From: JAITWN01 sp964437335 | Lineage (GTDB): Bacteria; Pseudomonadota; Gammaproteobacteria; SZUA-140 | Length of the DNA: 64,000 nt | Assembly: GCA_964437335.1 (NCBI GenBank) | Contig: CAYTGL010000011.1 | Location: 14,377 to 78,376 of the forward strand | Direction of reading: 5' to 3' | In this document: positions 1 to 10,027 of the stretch, piece by piece | Layout: every line of letters starts with the position of its first letter | How positions within the stretch are numbered: the first letter of the stretch is position 1 | Program-made: the position numbers and the translations under genes | Notes under the pieces: generated by a model | Told to the model about the DNA's origin: nothing | Seen by the model: the letters and a program-made list of their open reading frames with translations, nothing else | Database searches by the model: none

Positions 1-2646
1 TCGTTGATGGGACAGACGCACGAGCGGTTCATCAGACCCGCTGCTGGGCAGCAAATCAAGTGTTGAAAAGTCCCACGAATACTCTGAATAATTCCAATCG
101 TTTTTGTGTTGGCGTACGATTTTCTCAACTAGATCAGAGTCCACTGAGGACAGTGGTGGCACTGGGAGCGTCCTGATTTGACCTACTTCAAAGCCAACTG
201 TTGGGCTGACGATTTGCAGGAGCGAGGTTGTTACCGTGCTGTTGAGAATTCCGATAAGGCCAAGCATGTCGTTGGCGTTACTGCAATAAATCCCGCATCC
301 CTTATGACCGATTACAAAACCTTCACCGAAAGCTCGAAAAGATGGTGCAGCAATAGAAATAAGACTCCACGTAATTCCAGGCTTGAAATAATATGACTCT
401 GATGGGCACTGGTTTCCCACGGTTTTCAGCACTTCGTATGAGGCTGCATCAAAGGAAAGGACAAACTCGTTATTCCCGTACCACCTGCGAAATGCCCCTC
501 CCTTATTGTACGGGAACCACTTTGCGTCACTTTGCCATGCACTGGTCCGAGAATGATGGCCGAATCCTAGTTTTGAACAGGCGACCTCGAACCAGTACCT
601 GATAAAGCGGTCGTTGTCTCCAGTCGCAAGACCTTGGCGAAGCGTCGCTGACTCTCCCAAAGATGGCATCTCTGCAAAACAATTTCTTGTACGGTCGCTT
701 ATCCAATATGCCAGCGGAGAACCGGGGATTTTCCTGAATTCGTGTCCAGAGGTCTGATAGGGATTCGCCGCTTGGAATCGACGCTGCAACTCGTCGTTGC
801 TTGCAACGCTTCCCTGCTTTTCAAATAGCTTTAAGTAACTCCCTCGCAATTCTGGCATTACCATATTGCGGAACGTAAAAGCGCAGGTGCCAAAATCTGA
901 ACCAAACACTCCACGACCATTGTGAACAAAGGTTTCAAATGATTGATGGTTGACTAGACTCTGCCGCATGTCTTGGAACGATGAAAGAAACATCCAGTTC
1001 GGAATTGTAATCATTCCAACGATTCCGTTGGCTGCCGCAAAACTAGTGTTTCGAGAAATGAAGCAGCCGTATAAATCAGCTTTTGCACTCGTGTATACTG
1101 CCGTTACGAACTGCTTTAGTTGTTTGGAATAATATTTCCCTCCCATGTAGGGCGGATTTGAAACGACTGCTTTGTATTGTCGTGCCAGTAAGACAGTCTG
1201 TTTAAGCATCGGCCAGAATGACAGTGCCGTAGCACTTTCGAACATCCCGCCTTCCATCGTCACAGACCGCACTCGAACAAGAGTCGTTGCCAGGTGATCG
1301 GACAACAGCTTTGGCACCCGAATCAACGAGCCAAACGTCTTGCCGTGCGCAAACAACTCGATCAATTGCGAAACATCTGCCTGCGAGATGTCGCCAGTTG
1401 AGCCATCAGGTAATGGCGCATTGATCGCTTCCGTAATCTCCTTGGCATCCAGTCCCTTGCTCTCTTGAATCGACAGCACATGCGGCTGCACGCCTCGCTC
1501 GAAGATGCTGCGGTCGTCGGCTCGGGCCTTCATCATCAAGGCGAAGGCGGCAAGCTGTGCAGCCCGGTCGTCGATCTCCAAGCCGTAGAGATTCTTCTCC
1601 AAGATCAGCCGGGGGATGTCCTTGGCCCGGTAGCCTCGCTCTTGGTAGATCGCCTTCAGCAAGTCATAAGCCTCGACCAGGATGTGACCGGAACCGCAAG
1701 CCGGATCGAGGAGCGTGAGTTCCTCCGGGTTCAGACCGTCTGGCGTGATCTCGGCCAGCTTCGCCTGCACTTCCGGCGTTTGCTCGGCAGGCTCGATGTA
1801 GTATTCCATCCAGTATCGCTGATCACCCTCGTTCTCGGGCTTCGTGGACAGCGGCGAGTCGGGGTAGGTGGCGACCCACTGGCGGCCAAGGCTATTCTGC
1901 ACCAGATACTTGACGATCCAATTCGGCGTAAAAAGTTGCGTGGCGGCGGGAATGTCCTCGCTCTTGACCACCTTGCCAATGACCTGATCCTTCTTTTCGC
2001 TAATGTAGAACTGGTACAACCAGCCGATGATCTCAACGTCCTGCCAGCCCTCCTCGGGAATCTCGTTGATCAGATTGCGAATGAGTGAATCGGAGTGCAG
2101 CAAGTGATCGGGCAGGAGCAATTCCGTCTCATCGTCGATTGACTCGAACAAAAACGGCATCGCCTTTTGCAGAGCGTTGCACTGCGCCAACAGCAGCATC
2201 CGGTAGAGTTCTTCCTCTTTGGTGCCATCGAGCTTGAGTTCGACCACCTTCTTCTTGTCAAGGTCCGGCAGATCGACATGCTCGGCATGACCCACGATCT
2301 CGGGCAGGTAGTGCCCCTCGGAATGGCTCAACACCCGATAGCCATGCTCCAAGTAACCATGCAATTCCAAAAAGCGGATAGCGACCAGCCGGTTGAACCA
2401 CGTATAGGCGACCGCTTCCATCGTTTGCCCGAAACCATCCCGCTTGATGCGAGCTTCGAGCTTCTTTCGCTTTTCGCCCACAGCTTTCGTGTGTGGCTTC
2501 CCAGCGATGATCGCCACATCGCCTTCGACCGTCATCGGCTCGATCTTCTTGGCGGTCAGTCCATACTGCGCAGCACGGCTCGTCACCGCCTCGATAAAAT
2601 CACGGCGAGCCTGGGGAGCGTAGGATTTGAGCTTGTTGCGGTTCAT
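1..2646 (-). CDS. pglX: BREX-1 adenine-specific DNA methyltransferase PglX (3' part missing)
   Basis: The reading frame is open from an ATG at 2646 to the window edge, giving 882 codons of a family usually near 1200 residues. The N-terminus (MNRNKLKSYAPQARRDFIEA) is typical of BREX PglX. Methyltransferase motif I DPACGSG is near residue 313 and the catalytic NPPY is near residue 497, as expected for an N6-adenine enzyme. In type 1 BREX, PglX methylates a non-palindromic site to mark self DNA and is needed for phage restriction. Its start overlaps the stop of the small upstream gene by four bases (ATGA), so the two are probably translationally coupled. The stop, pglZ and brxL would lie to the left of the window. 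No internal stop was found in the stretches translated. Confidence 0.95.
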   Translation of the reverse strand, partial: MNRNKLKSYAPQARRDFIEAVTSRAAQYGLTAKKIEPMTVEGDVAIIAGKPHTKAVGEKRKKLEARIKRDGFGQTMEAVAYTWFNRLVAIRFLELHGYLEHGYRVLSHSEGHYLPEIVGHAEHVDLPDLDKKKVVELKLDGTKEEELYRMLLLAQCNALQKAMPFLFESIDDETELLLPDHLLHSDSLIRNLINEIPEEGWQDVEIIGWLYQFYISEKKDQVIGKVVKSEDIPAATQLFTPNWIVKYLVQNSLGRQWVATYPDSPLSTKPENEGDQRYWMEYYIEPAEQTPEVQAKLAEITPDGLNPEELTLLDPACGSGHILVEAYDLLKAIYQERGYRAKDIPRLILEKNLYGLEIDDRAAQLAAFALMMKARADDRSIFERGVQPHVLSIQESKGLDAKEITEAINAPLPDGSTGDISQADVSQLIELFAHGKTFGSLIRVPKLLSDHLATTLVRVRSVTMEGGMFESATALSFWPMLKQTVLLARQYKAVVSNPPYMGGKYYSKQLKQFVTAVYTSAKADLYGCFISRNTSFAAANGIVGMITIPNWMFLSSFQDMRQSLVNHQSFETFVHNGRGVFGSDFGTCAFTFRNMVMPELRGSYLKLFEKQGSVASNDELQRRFQAANPYQTSGHEFRKIPGSPLAYWISDRTRNCFAEMPSLGESATLRQGLATGDNDRFIRYWFEVACSKLGFGHHSRTSAWQSDAKWFPYNKGGAFRRWYGNNEFVLSFDAASYEVLKTVGNQCPSESYYFKPGITWSLISIAAPSFRAFGEGFVIGHKGCGIYCSNANDMLGLIGILNSTVTTSLLQIVSPTVGFEVGQIRTLPVPPLSSVDSDLVEKIVRQHKNDWNYSEYSWDFSTLDLLPSSGSDEPLVRLSHQR

Positions 2647-3065
2647 CCGTTCTCGATTTCTTTCTCGTCATGTTGTACGGGAAACACACCTCGACCACTG
2701 TCAGATCGTTCGATGGCTCCGGCCAACACAATCGGCGATAATCTTTGAAGAAGTTCAAGTAGGTCAGGCCAATCGAACACTCGCACCACGCAGCTTTGAT
2801 ACATCGTCACAATCGTTACAATCCATGCTGGAGTCTCCTTGAGGTGACGACTAGCGGATGAGCCACGAACATACTCCCAGAGAGAGAAACAAAAGCTGTT
2901 CGTGCCGCCGTATTGCTTAGTCTCCATATAGCCAAAATCTGGAAGGTATGAACTCCATTCACCTCTGAATTCATCTTCACCAAAGTAGACCGAGGAAACC
3001 GATATAAAATGGCCATTCTTGAAGATGTAGTGGTCTTGAGACAAGGCATGCACTCCTAAAGACAA
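2643..3065 (-). CDS. Small hypothetical protein between brxC and pglX
   Basis: This frame of about 140 codons lies between the brxC stop and the pglX start and ends in the ATGA overlap with pglX. There is no in-frame ATG. A TTG at 3065 opens the frame, but a TTG near 3044 lies about eight bases after AGGAG and may be the true start, giving about 133 residues. The product is soluble-looking, with an aromatic and acidic first half (GEDEFRGEWSSYLPDFGYME) and a more hydrophobic second half. No family was recognised. The tight placement in the operon suggests a BREX accessory or a passenger gene co-expressed with PglX. Canonical type 1 loci do not carry a gene of this size here. Confidence 0.6.
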   Translation of the reverse strand: MSLGVHALSQDHYIFKNGHFISVSSVYFGEDEFRGEWSSYLPDFGYMETKQYGGTNSFCFSLWEYVRGSSASRHLKETPAWIVTIVTMYQSCVVRVFDWPDLLELLQRLSPIVLAGAIERSDSGRGVFPVQHDEKEIENG

Positions 3066-3085
3066 CGGTGATTCGATTTAGGCTC

Positions 3086-6000
3086 CTACCGAATTTGAAC
3101 CCGTTCACCCCTAGCGACAGCTTCTTCCAACTCTCTTCGCAAGGCATCCAGGAAGCCTTCAACGTCTTCCTGAGTTTCCAGGTACGTTGTCTTAACCATG
3201 GACGATGGCCTTATTTCTTTGCGTGGCTTGACTACCACAACTGGCTCATCGCTCTTCTTCGTCTGCTCGTGCTTCTTCTTGAGAAACTCGTCGATCTTCG
3301 CCAATGCCCCATCGAGTGCCCGCTCCGCTTCCTGCACAGCCTGGGCAATGTGGGCCACGCTTTCTTGCTTCTCAACCGACTTTCGCAGTGACTCCAACGG
3401 CCCTAAGCAGCTTGAGCGGAGACTCTCTTCACTACCGAACTTCTCGACCTCCTGCGTAAGCTGTGACTGCAACTCATTGATGCGGGCCAGGGCCTCGACT
3501 CGTCGTTGGCTGACAATGGCCGAATTGGTCCCCTCGACCGTCGTGATTAGTGCTTCGGCCTCATGGACGAGGTTGTAGGGGCTGGGGGCAGAAAGGATTT
3601 CTTGCATTCTCCCTAACGATTTGCGGGCCTTTTCGTCCCGTTCCAATTCCAACCTATTCAGGCCGAAGCGGTCGTGGGCCTTGCGTAGCTTTTCCCAGGT
3701 CGGCTTTTGATACCGGTAGAAGTTGTCGATGTCGTGGAACTCTTCCGCCAAGTCAAGTAGTTCGGCTTTGTTCTCGATGAATCGAGCTATAAACTTACCC
3801 GGCTCGTCGGCAGCCAAGAGTGCCTTGATGACTAACAGGCCGTCCGTGATCTCGGTTTGGCCTGGGTAGTTGCCCGTGTCGGCCAGAGTCTTGTATTGCA
3901 ACAGCGACGACTGCCAAGCCTGGCACTTCCCCTTAAGGAACTCGAATAGCCCGTCTTCGCTGTCTGGTCCCATTTCGGAGAAAACGTCTTTGCCCAGGTT
4001 GCGACATTGTTGCAGCACCTTGGGATCGGTCATTTTGCGACGGACGACGGTGATGCTTCGCTGCTTGCGGGGAGCAGTGATGTTCTCGAACACCTTGTCC
4101 ATAGCGATGGAAGCACCGTTGGTCACTAATTGGATTTCCCCCAACACAAGCAACCTGGCGACAAGGATCAGCACTTCATCGTTTGACCAGCCATACGGTC
4201 GCTTTTCATAGCGGTCGAGCATGTCGAACAATACGACGGGGTGATTGGCCCGATCTGAGAGGCCAATGAACTCACGCACTTCCTCCAGCGCCCGGTCGTT
4301 GACGCCCGACATGGCTGCCTTTTGAATGTCGTTGGCTCGCAGAATCGCTTGCAGTTCTCGCTTTGGCTCATCACTGAACTTGGTGACGTAGGCCATCTTG
4401 GAGAAGCTGTTGTCGATTAGATACTCCAGCGACTCGTCCAAAGCCGTGAGCGGTGCCGATGATTTGATGTCCACTCGTTGGCCGGCAGCGAAGTATGTGG
4501 CGTCGGCCATCAGATTACCGAGCAGTTGTCGCAGCCGCTCCCGGCGTTCCCGATTATCATCGGCCATGGCTCGGTGGATGCGTTTGGTCGTCTCCGGCAG
4601 TGTATCGTCCGATTTGGCTCGCAGGAACTTCTCAGTTTGGAGGTACTGCCGTAGTTCACGGGCCAGGTTGGGATCGTCGTTGATCTTTATGATGATTTGC
4701 CCGCCATCCTGGCCACTTTCCCGTTGGAACCGAGCGTCTTCGAACAACTCAGGGTCGGCTTCCCCCAATGGCGTGAAGACCTGAACGGTTAGGTCTTTGT
4801 CCACTCGGCTGCCGTAGGGAAAAGCATCGCAAACTCGATTGAACGAAAAGTCCATTTTGTTCGCTTGGTAGCGATGTTTGCGTGTGCCCTTGAGAACATC
4901 ATCGAAGACAATTTCTCCCAGTACCTTGGCTTCTTCGCTGCTGGAGAGATCGACCGACTTGATCTCCCGGTTAATGTCCCGTTCTTCATTGGTGAGGAAG
5001 AAGAAGTTATCGCCGCTACGGTTGATCAGCGTTTCTTTTTCCAGCCGCAGCAGCGACTCCTCGATTCGCTTCTTGAGCGCCAATCGGTCGGCGTCAATCT
5101 CATCGATGCAGAGGGTGGTCAGATTATCGATGTTTCCTCGAATTTCATCCACGTAGCGAATGAGGAACAATACCCGCAGAACGTCGATGTCGAAAGGCTT
5201 GAGGCTGGCGTTCTCCTGAGCCTGGTCGATGGTTCGTTTGACGGCAGTGTCGAGGAAAGATTCGATGGACGGATAGAAGCGGTACAGTGGCACCAGCACA
5301 CCAACTTCGGCATCGGCAACGGCTTTACCTGCCGATTGAAAGGCGTCGAGGATCGACCGCTCACCCCGAGATAGGTGTAGACCTGTTGCCCCCGCTTTGC
5401 GAATCGCCTCAAAAATGCGCTGCACTAATTGGAACTGGTAAGGGGCAAACGGATAGTTACGGCAAAAGTCGTCGCTATCCTTGTACTTATTGAAGGTCAT
5501 CCCTACGTTGTGGAACGAAAGCTGGTTGCGAAGGATGTCTCCCTTCTCCCGAAAGATGTCTTCCAGCTTGCCTTGCACGGCGTCCCACTTCGCTAACAGC
5601 CGCTCCTGAATGACTTCGTCCACGTTGGCGCTGGAGAGCGATAAGCGGGTCTTGAATCGGCCTTGAATCTTGGAAAAGTCGTGCGACTTTGTGCTGCGCA
5701 AATCTCCCAGCACGGCGTCGATATCTTCCTGAGAGGTAACCACCACCCACGCTCGGCCATTACACATGGTTCCCAGGTCTTCGGTGATCGTTTGCAAATT
5801 GAGCATCAGATGGGTATCGCCACCGATAAACTGGCCGACTTCATCGACGAGGAAGATAATGCGATGTTCCGGCCCTTGGCGGTCGAGGTATTCCTTCACC
5901 CATTTGCAGAAGTTCTCGACTGTGAGGGAGAAGTTGTCTTCGGCTTTGTCGATCCACTTTGCACAAGATTCCTTGGACTGCCCAAGTGTAGCGGCCAGTG

Positions 6001-6649
6001 CCTCGACCACTTCGTCCCGGTTAAACTCATAGGCGTCCCGTTCAGCGAGCCAGTTATTGCCCGTGGCCTTTTCAAACGCTTTGTGAAATGTGGGGAGCAG
6101 CCCTTTTTCGTCGAGGTATCGCTCCATGTGGGCGATGTGAGGATGATCGGGGCTGTAGCCCTGCATTTCGTTCAGGACTTTCAGGAAGACGGCCAATATG
6201 GCATCTCGTCCGGCCCGAGTATCCGCCTTGCTGTCGATATTGAACAGGATGACATCGGTATGGGAGCCAACGGCCCGCTTGATGTCGCCGTAGAGCATGG
6301 CGTCCTTGACCTTGCTCTCGAAGAAATCGACGGCTGGCTTGGACTCACCATTGTGCTGATGCGCCTCGTTAGCAAGCAGGTAGGACAAGATCTTGATGAA
6401 GTGCGATTTGCCCGAGCCAAAGAAGCCCGATATCCAAACGCCGATCCGCCCCGACAGATCTGTGTCCTTAGGGTGGTCAATCGCCTCCACATAGGAGGAG
6501 AAGAACTTGCGGAAGTGCTGGTCGAGTTCCTTGGTAACTACGAACTCATCTAATTCTTGCCAGACGGTGTTTTCATCTAGCTGGTCCGCTTTCACGACGC
6601 CGTTGATTGGACGGTCAATCGGCTTCCTAAATAGCTCGTTGATCTGCAT
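3086..6649 (-). CDS. brxC: BREX ATPase BrxC
   Basis: The 1187-residue product is a BREX-1 P-loop ATPase of normal length for the family. The start at ATG 6649 is chosen because the family begins with a sequence like MQINELFRKPIDRPINGV, and a GGAG-like site lies upstream; the frame stays open further upstream but overlaps brxB. The Walker A motif GFFGSGKSH is near residue 80 and an acidic Walker B-like segment (IIFLVDEVGQF) is in the middle. Coiled-coil-rich sequence fills the C-terminal third. BrxC is essential for BREX defence and is thought to work with PglX, BrxB and PglZ on DNA. It follows brxB by 11 bases, so it is in the same transcript. Confidence 0.95.
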   Translation of the reverse strand: MQINELFRKPIDRPINGVVKADQLDENTVWQELDEFVVTKELDQHFRKFFSSYVEAIDHPKDTDLSGRIGVWISGFFGSGKSHFIKILSYLLANEAHQHNGESKPAVDFFESKVKDAMLYGDIKRAVGSHTDVILFNIDSKADTRAGRDAILAVFLKVLNEMQGYSPDHPHIAHMERYLDEKGLLPTFHKAFEKATGNNWLAERDAYEFNRDEVVEALAATLGQSKESCAKWIDKAEDNFSLTVENFCKWVKEYLDRQGPEHRIIFLVDEVGQFIGGDTHLMLNLQTITEDLGTMCNGRAWVVVTSQEDIDAVLGDLRSTKSHDFSKIQGRFKTRLSLSSANVDEVIQERLLAKWDAVQGKLEDIFREKGDILRNQLSFHNVGMTFNKYKDSDDFCRNYPFAPYQFQLVQRIFEAIRKAGATGLHLSRGERSILDAFQSAGKAVADAEVGVLVPLYRFYPSIESFLDTAVKRTIDQAQENASLKPFDIDVLRVLFLIRYVDEIRGNIDNLTTLCIDEIDADRLALKKRIEESLLRLEKETLINRSGDNFFFLTNEERDINREIKSVDLSSSEEAKVLGEIVFDDVLKGTRKHRYQANKMDFSFNRVCDAFPYGSRVDKDLTVQVFTPLGEADPELFEDARFQRESGQDGGQIIIKINDDPNLARELRQYLQTEKFLRAKSDDTLPETTKRIHRAMADDNRERRERLRQLLGNLMADATYFAAGQRVDIKSSAPLTALDESLEYLIDNSFSKMAYVTKFSDEPKRELQAILRANDIQKAAMSGVNDRALEEVREFIGLSDRANHPVVLFDMLDRYEKRPYGWSNDEVLILVARLLVLGEIQLVTNGASIAMDKVFENITAPRKQRSITVVRRKMTDPKVLQQCRNLGKDVFSEMGPDSEDGLFEFLKGKCQAWQSSLLQYKTLADTGNYPGQTEITDGLLVIKALLAADEPGKFIARFIENKAELLDLAEEFHDIDNFYRYQKPTWEKLRKAHDRFGLNRLELERDEKARKSLGRMQEILSAPSPYNLVHEAEALITTVEGTNSAIVSQRRVEALARINELQSQLTQEVEKFGSEESLRSSCLGPLESLRKSVEKQESVAHIAQAVQEAERALDGALAKIDEFLKKKHEQTKKSDEPVVVVKPRKEIRPSSMVKTTYLETQEDVEGFLDALRRELEEAVARGERVQIR

Positions 6650-6660
6650 CGCCCCTGCTC

Positions 6661-7236
6661 CTATGGAATTAGCCGAAAGGCACGGTAGTAGTTGTCGCTT
6701 CTGATTTTTCCGAATAGCCTCAGTACAGTGCCGTCGTAGTTGCCGGGGTAAAACGTCACCAGTGGCGTATCCCCCATGATCGAATGGAGGTTGTTTAGTA
6801 GAGAGTGCGAACGAAGGATCGGCCACACGCTGCCGATGCCTGAGAGCAACACGAGGTCTTGCTCTTTCGGTTGGACTTTCACCTCAAACAGCGGCGCTAG
6901 TTTCTGCGGGTGAAGGATCTTCTCCAATTGCCGCAGGACGAAATCGTCGCCTTTGGTCTTCTGGACTTCCAGCGTTTTGTCCAGCAATTTCCGTTCACGC
7001 AAATGTTCGATCACAAAGTCGAACAGATTGACATGCGTGATATTCATGCCCGACCTGTGCTTGGGGGCGTGCTCCATCAGGAAGGCAATGTGCTTGCGAA
7101 CTCGCAGTTCCTCTTCCGGTGGATAGTCGAAAATGAAGAAGGCGATCTCGTTGCCCAGGCCACGACCGCTGAGGAAGTCATCCGAAGTGATCCGGGGCAA
7201 AATTTGATTCAGGCGTTCTTCAAAGTTGGTCGTCAT
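6661..7236 (-). CDS. brxB: BREX protein BrxB (DUF1788)
   Basis: This 191-residue protein matches the DUF1788/BrxB family in size and sequence. It has the N-terminal EERLNQILPRITSDDFLSG region, a central IAFFIFDYPPEEELRVRKHI segment and a C-terminal stretch like FYPGNYDGTVLRLFG with NYYRAFRLIP at the end. BrxB is a small core component of type 1 BREX with no established catalytic activity. Its start overlaps the end of brxA by four bases and its stop lies 11 bases before brxC, consistent with one operon read right to left. Confidence 0.95.
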   Translation of the reverse strand: MTTNFEERLNQILPRITSDDFLSGRGLGNEIAFFIFDYPPEEELRVRKHIAFLMEHAPKHRSGMNITHVNLFDFVIEHLRERKLLDKTLEVQKTKGDDFVLRQLEKILHPQKLAPLFEVKVQPKEQDLVLLSGIGSVWPILRSHSLLNNLHSIMGDTPLVTFYPGNYDGTVLRLFGKIRSDNYYRAFRLIP

Positions 7237-7823
7237 GTTCCCACCTGAATGCAGCGGAGGACGTATTCTTCGTGTTGCTTATCCAGGTAGCGAAGCACGG
7301 GTTTGGCGATGTGGACCCGCTGAAGTTTACGGGTCTTGGTGCTGTCGATGTAGCCGACCTCTGCCAGGACGGTGTAAACCGACGAACGCAACCGCATGAT
7401 CGTTGACTCCGCCCACTGCGGCATGTCGGGATCACGGCCCCGGCAGTCCTCGATGAAATCGTTCCAGACGTTGAGCGAAAGCGATTCTTTGAACGTGCGG
7501 TACTGGTCCCGCACCACCAGGTCGAGGAAGTCGCCCAGGAGATTGCTGGCCTTTACTGCTGCGGCCAGGCAGGCGTGTGTCGCCTCGGTGCTTGAGCCGT
7601 CCCGAACCAGTCTCCAAAGCGGGGCTTCGACGGAGGAGAGGCGACCACGGATGAGAACCGAAAGCCGCTTGGCGGTTTTCGGGCTGCGGGCCTGGAGGGC
7701 GTTCTTCTCGTATATTGCCGCCCGCCATTCCCGGCTGCTGACCTCCCGCAAAAGGAGATCGGCGACTACCCTACTTTCGGGTAGTTTCAACGCTCCTGCG
7801 GTTATGTCGGCGCTGTAACGCAT
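7233..7823 (-). CDS. brxA: BREX protein BrxA (DUF1819)
   Basis: This 196-residue protein has the DUF1819/BrxA features: an N-terminal YSADITAGALKLPESRVVAD segment, a central region with QYRTFKESL and a C-terminal basic helix-rich part (KTRKLQRVHIAKPVLRYL). BrxA is the usual first gene of type 1 BREX loci and structural work has linked the family to DNA binding. It overlaps brxB by four bases. Upstream is a 270-base divergent intergenic region containing a strong hairpin, so this is the likely operon start. Confidence 0.94.
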   Translation of the reverse strand: MRYSADITAGALKLPESRVVADLLLREVSSREWRAAIYEKNALQARSPKTAKRLSVLIRGRLSSVEAPLWRLVRDGSSTEATHACLAAAVKASNLLGDFLDLVVRDQYRTFKESLSLNVWNDFIEDCRGRDPDMPQWAESTIMRLRSSVYTVLAEVGYIDSTKTRKLQRVHIAKPVLRYLDKQHEEYVLRCIQVGT

Positions 7824-7845
7824 TCTGGCCCCGCTTAATCAGATC

Positions 7846-7880
7846 GGGAGCCGAAGGCAGCTTCGCCTTCGGAGTCTCCC
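7846..7880 (-). promoter_or_regulatory. Hairpin in the brxA leader
   Basis: An 8-bp perfect stem (CCGAAGGC with GCCTTCGG, loop of six) sits 27 to 49 bases upstream of the brxA start. GGGA and TCCC extend it outside the stem. Read toward brxA there is no T-run after it, so it is not a standard terminator. It could be an attenuator, an RNA-stability element or a protein-binding site. The region also carries an A/T-rich stretch around 7915-7950 that could hold the brx promoter, but no convincing -35/-10 pair was found. Confidence 0.4.
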
Positions 7881-8092
7881 ATCAACGCTTGCAGATTGTA
7901 ACGGACGACGATTCGACTGTAAAGTATTTACATAACATCTTTTGTGTTCTACAATCCGGCTTGTTTTTGGCGGTGGCGCTTCCTGGCTGTTCTGGATCAC
8001 CCTTTTTCGATGAGGGGCTGAATTGGTTTCCAGGCCCACCAGACGGGTGGTAAGCGGAATCGCCACCACTTCCGTGGTGAGAGGGTGACGAG

Positions 8093-9109
8093 ATGAGCAA
8101 CCGGATGGCCTTGGTCGATCCGTATCTGGATGATGTCGAGCAGTGTTCAGGCAATCGCCCTACCAGTTTTGTTTGCCCGATCCTGTTAGAGGAGTCAGCT
8201 GGAGTCGAACTTATCGACGGTCACATTCTGCCTCAACGGTTGAAGACTGCGGCGAGGGCGACGGTACTCCAGCGCAAGGACGTGGACAACTTCTTCGGCC
8301 ACACAATTGAGCCACCGCTGATCGAATTCTTGAACAGTATCACGCACAACAAAGCCAACTTTTTGGAGCAGGCGAAAGGAATTCAGATTGTAAGCGTGAA
8401 TGCTGGACCACTCGATCTTTTCGTCCCCAACCGGAAGTCGAACCCCCCCTTCCCTAAGCTCCGGTTCCAAGACAGCAAGGGGGTGACGATTGCCTCTCGG
8501 CACGTCAAAGGGACGCTCGCCAACCTTGGCGGCAAAGAGGGATTGGCAGAAGTTCGTGGAAGCATGTCATTCCACAAGCCATCATTGGATGGGGCCTTGC
8601 TCAAGTCGCCGCATCTAGCGCTGTTCCGCATTGCTGGCTATCGTTGGGCGTTCAGTGCGCCAGGTCGGTATATCGGTACTACGTTGAAGCAGTTCTTTCG
8701 TACAGCGGGCGAGCAATCGGATGCCGAGGCGTTGTTCGCTGAATTCGCAGCAGCCTTTCACGTCATCCTCAATGACACATTCTCCTTCAATACGTTGACC
8801 GATTCGACTGTCTTGCTGCATGACTATTTGGACGATCCGCATTCGGTCGATCCATTTGCAATCTCCTGCGTCTTCGCTGTTAACGACCGCACGATTCTAG
8901 TGACATTGCCTTTCTGCTCTGGCGACTGCGATTTTCCAGCACGGCTTGATGATTATCGACGCCTTTTAAGCGATTGGCAACTGAACCATCGAATTATTCG
9001 GGCGACATTGAGTAAGGATGGCATAAAGCCAGAGTCGATCATCCAGATGAAGTACACGGAGAACCCGCCGCAAGAATTGATTCGGCCAATACGGTGCGAG
9101 GAAGAATGA
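8093..9109 (+). CDS. Hypothetical protein divergent from BREX
   Basis: This 338-residue protein is transcribed away from the BREX operon. A GAGG lies about ten bases upstream of the ATG. Near residue 22 there is a segment CPILLEESAGVELIDGHILP, in which an acidic/His pair after a Cys recalls the start of HNH-like zinc nuclease modules, but a second Cys pair is missing. No membrane segments or other known motifs are visible. It is followed after 84 bases by a gene with a PD-(D/E)XK signature, and the two may form one transcript. I do not recognise the family. Position beside BREX suggests a defence role, which is inference only. Confidence 0.7.
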   Translation: MSNRMALVDPYLDDVEQCSGNRPTSFVCPILLEESAGVELIDGHILPQRLKTAARATVLQRKDVDNFFGHTIEPPLIEFLNSITHNKANFLEQAKGIQIVSVNAGPLDLFVPNRKSNPPFPKLRFQDSKGVTIASRHVKGTLANLGGKEGLAEVRGSMSFHKPSLDGALLKSPHLALFRIAGYRWAFSAPGRYIGTTLKQFFRTAGEQSDAEALFAEFAAAFHVILNDTFSFNTLTDSTVLLHDYLDDPHSVDPFAISCVFAVNDRTILVTLPFCSGDCDFPARLDDYRRLLSDWQLNHRIIRATLSKDGIKPESIIQMKYTENPPQELIRPIRCEEE

Positions 9110-9193
9110 ACGCAACATTCGAGGTCATTGTTATCCCTAATAGGCAGATAACAAGTACATTCAAACAGTAGTCGAATTCGTGGAGCATTTGCT

Positions 9194-9907
9194 ATGAGCA
9201 GTTGGCAGGAAAAAGCACGATCCTCACGGGCCGCTGAATTGGTCCGGTGGTATTTGCGGTTCAACGGCTACTTCTCCATCGAGAACTTCATAATTCACGA
9301 GGCAGACGATCCAAAAAGGATCAAAGATGGATTGATCCCAGAGATGACAGAATTAGACATCGTTGCCGTGCGATTACCATACTCCCTCGAAGATGCGCAA
9401 AACATGCTGATGATGGCAAATCACGAATTGTTGGTTGATGGCGGAGCGAACAAGATCGACGTTATTCTTGGCGAGATTAAGACCGGGAAGAGCAATTCAC
9501 CGAATAAGCGATGGGTCAATGCCAGTCAGCACAAGGGAATGATTGAGTATGTCGTGAGATTCTGTGGAGTGATGCCGGACGGCAAGGCGCTTACTTCGGC
9601 GTGCCAGACAATTTCCAAGCACTACTGTTACAATGCCGAGGCTCACAGAATCAGATATATGATGTTCTGCAACTCGGAGAATGACCGCCACAAGGAGCGG
9701 GGGGTGTCGTACATAACGTATAAGGCCATCATCGAATTCTTGGTGTCCATTCGTGGTCAAAGCTGGACAGAAGCCGGTGTAGGCGTCGCTTCACGTCATC
9801 AACAATGGGATGCTCGCATTAGCGGCATGTTCAGAATTGCGAACGATGACTCCTTATCAATGGAGAAAAAACTCGAAGCGGTCACGGGCATTTTTGACCT
9901 CGGTTGA
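9194..9907 (+). CDS. Putative PD-(D/E)XK nuclease-fold protein
   Basis: This 237-residue protein has GGAG ten bases before its ATG. The segment TELDIVAVRLPY (Asp55) followed by VILGEIKTGKS (Glu94, Lys96) gives a D-(38)-ExK pattern typical of restriction-endonuclease-like folds, and Glu15 lies on a preceding helix as in many members. The rest is helical with no recognisable DNA-binding domain. It follows the hypothetical gene at 8093 on the same strand. A DNA nuclease activity is a reasonable guess from the motif, but the family itself was not recognised and the fold is not proved by this pattern. Confidence 0.7.
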   Translation: MSSWQEKARSSRAAELVRWYLRFNGYFSIENFIIHEADDPKRIKDGLIPEMTELDIVAVRLPYSLEDAQNMLMMANHELLVDGGANKIDVILGEIKTGKSNSPNKRWVNASQHKGMIEYVVRFCGVMPDGKALTSACQTISKHYCYNAEAHRIRYMMFCNSENDRHKERGVSYITYKAIIEFLVSIRGQSWTEAGVGVASRHQQWDARISGMFRIANDDSLSMEKKLEAVTGIFDLG

Positions 9908-10027
9908 CGACATCTCAGTCTCCGCCCTAACTTCTCCTCCATCTCATATTCGTGGACACCATCTCAGAACTCGCCTGCTGACTCATTGTGGTAGAATCTG
10001 CTTTTTTTCCCCAAAGGACTGTGAACG

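Noticed and set aside
1465..2748. Long + strand frames opposite pglX
   Set aside because: They are antisense to PglX, which has conserved methyltransferase motifs in the minus-strand frame.
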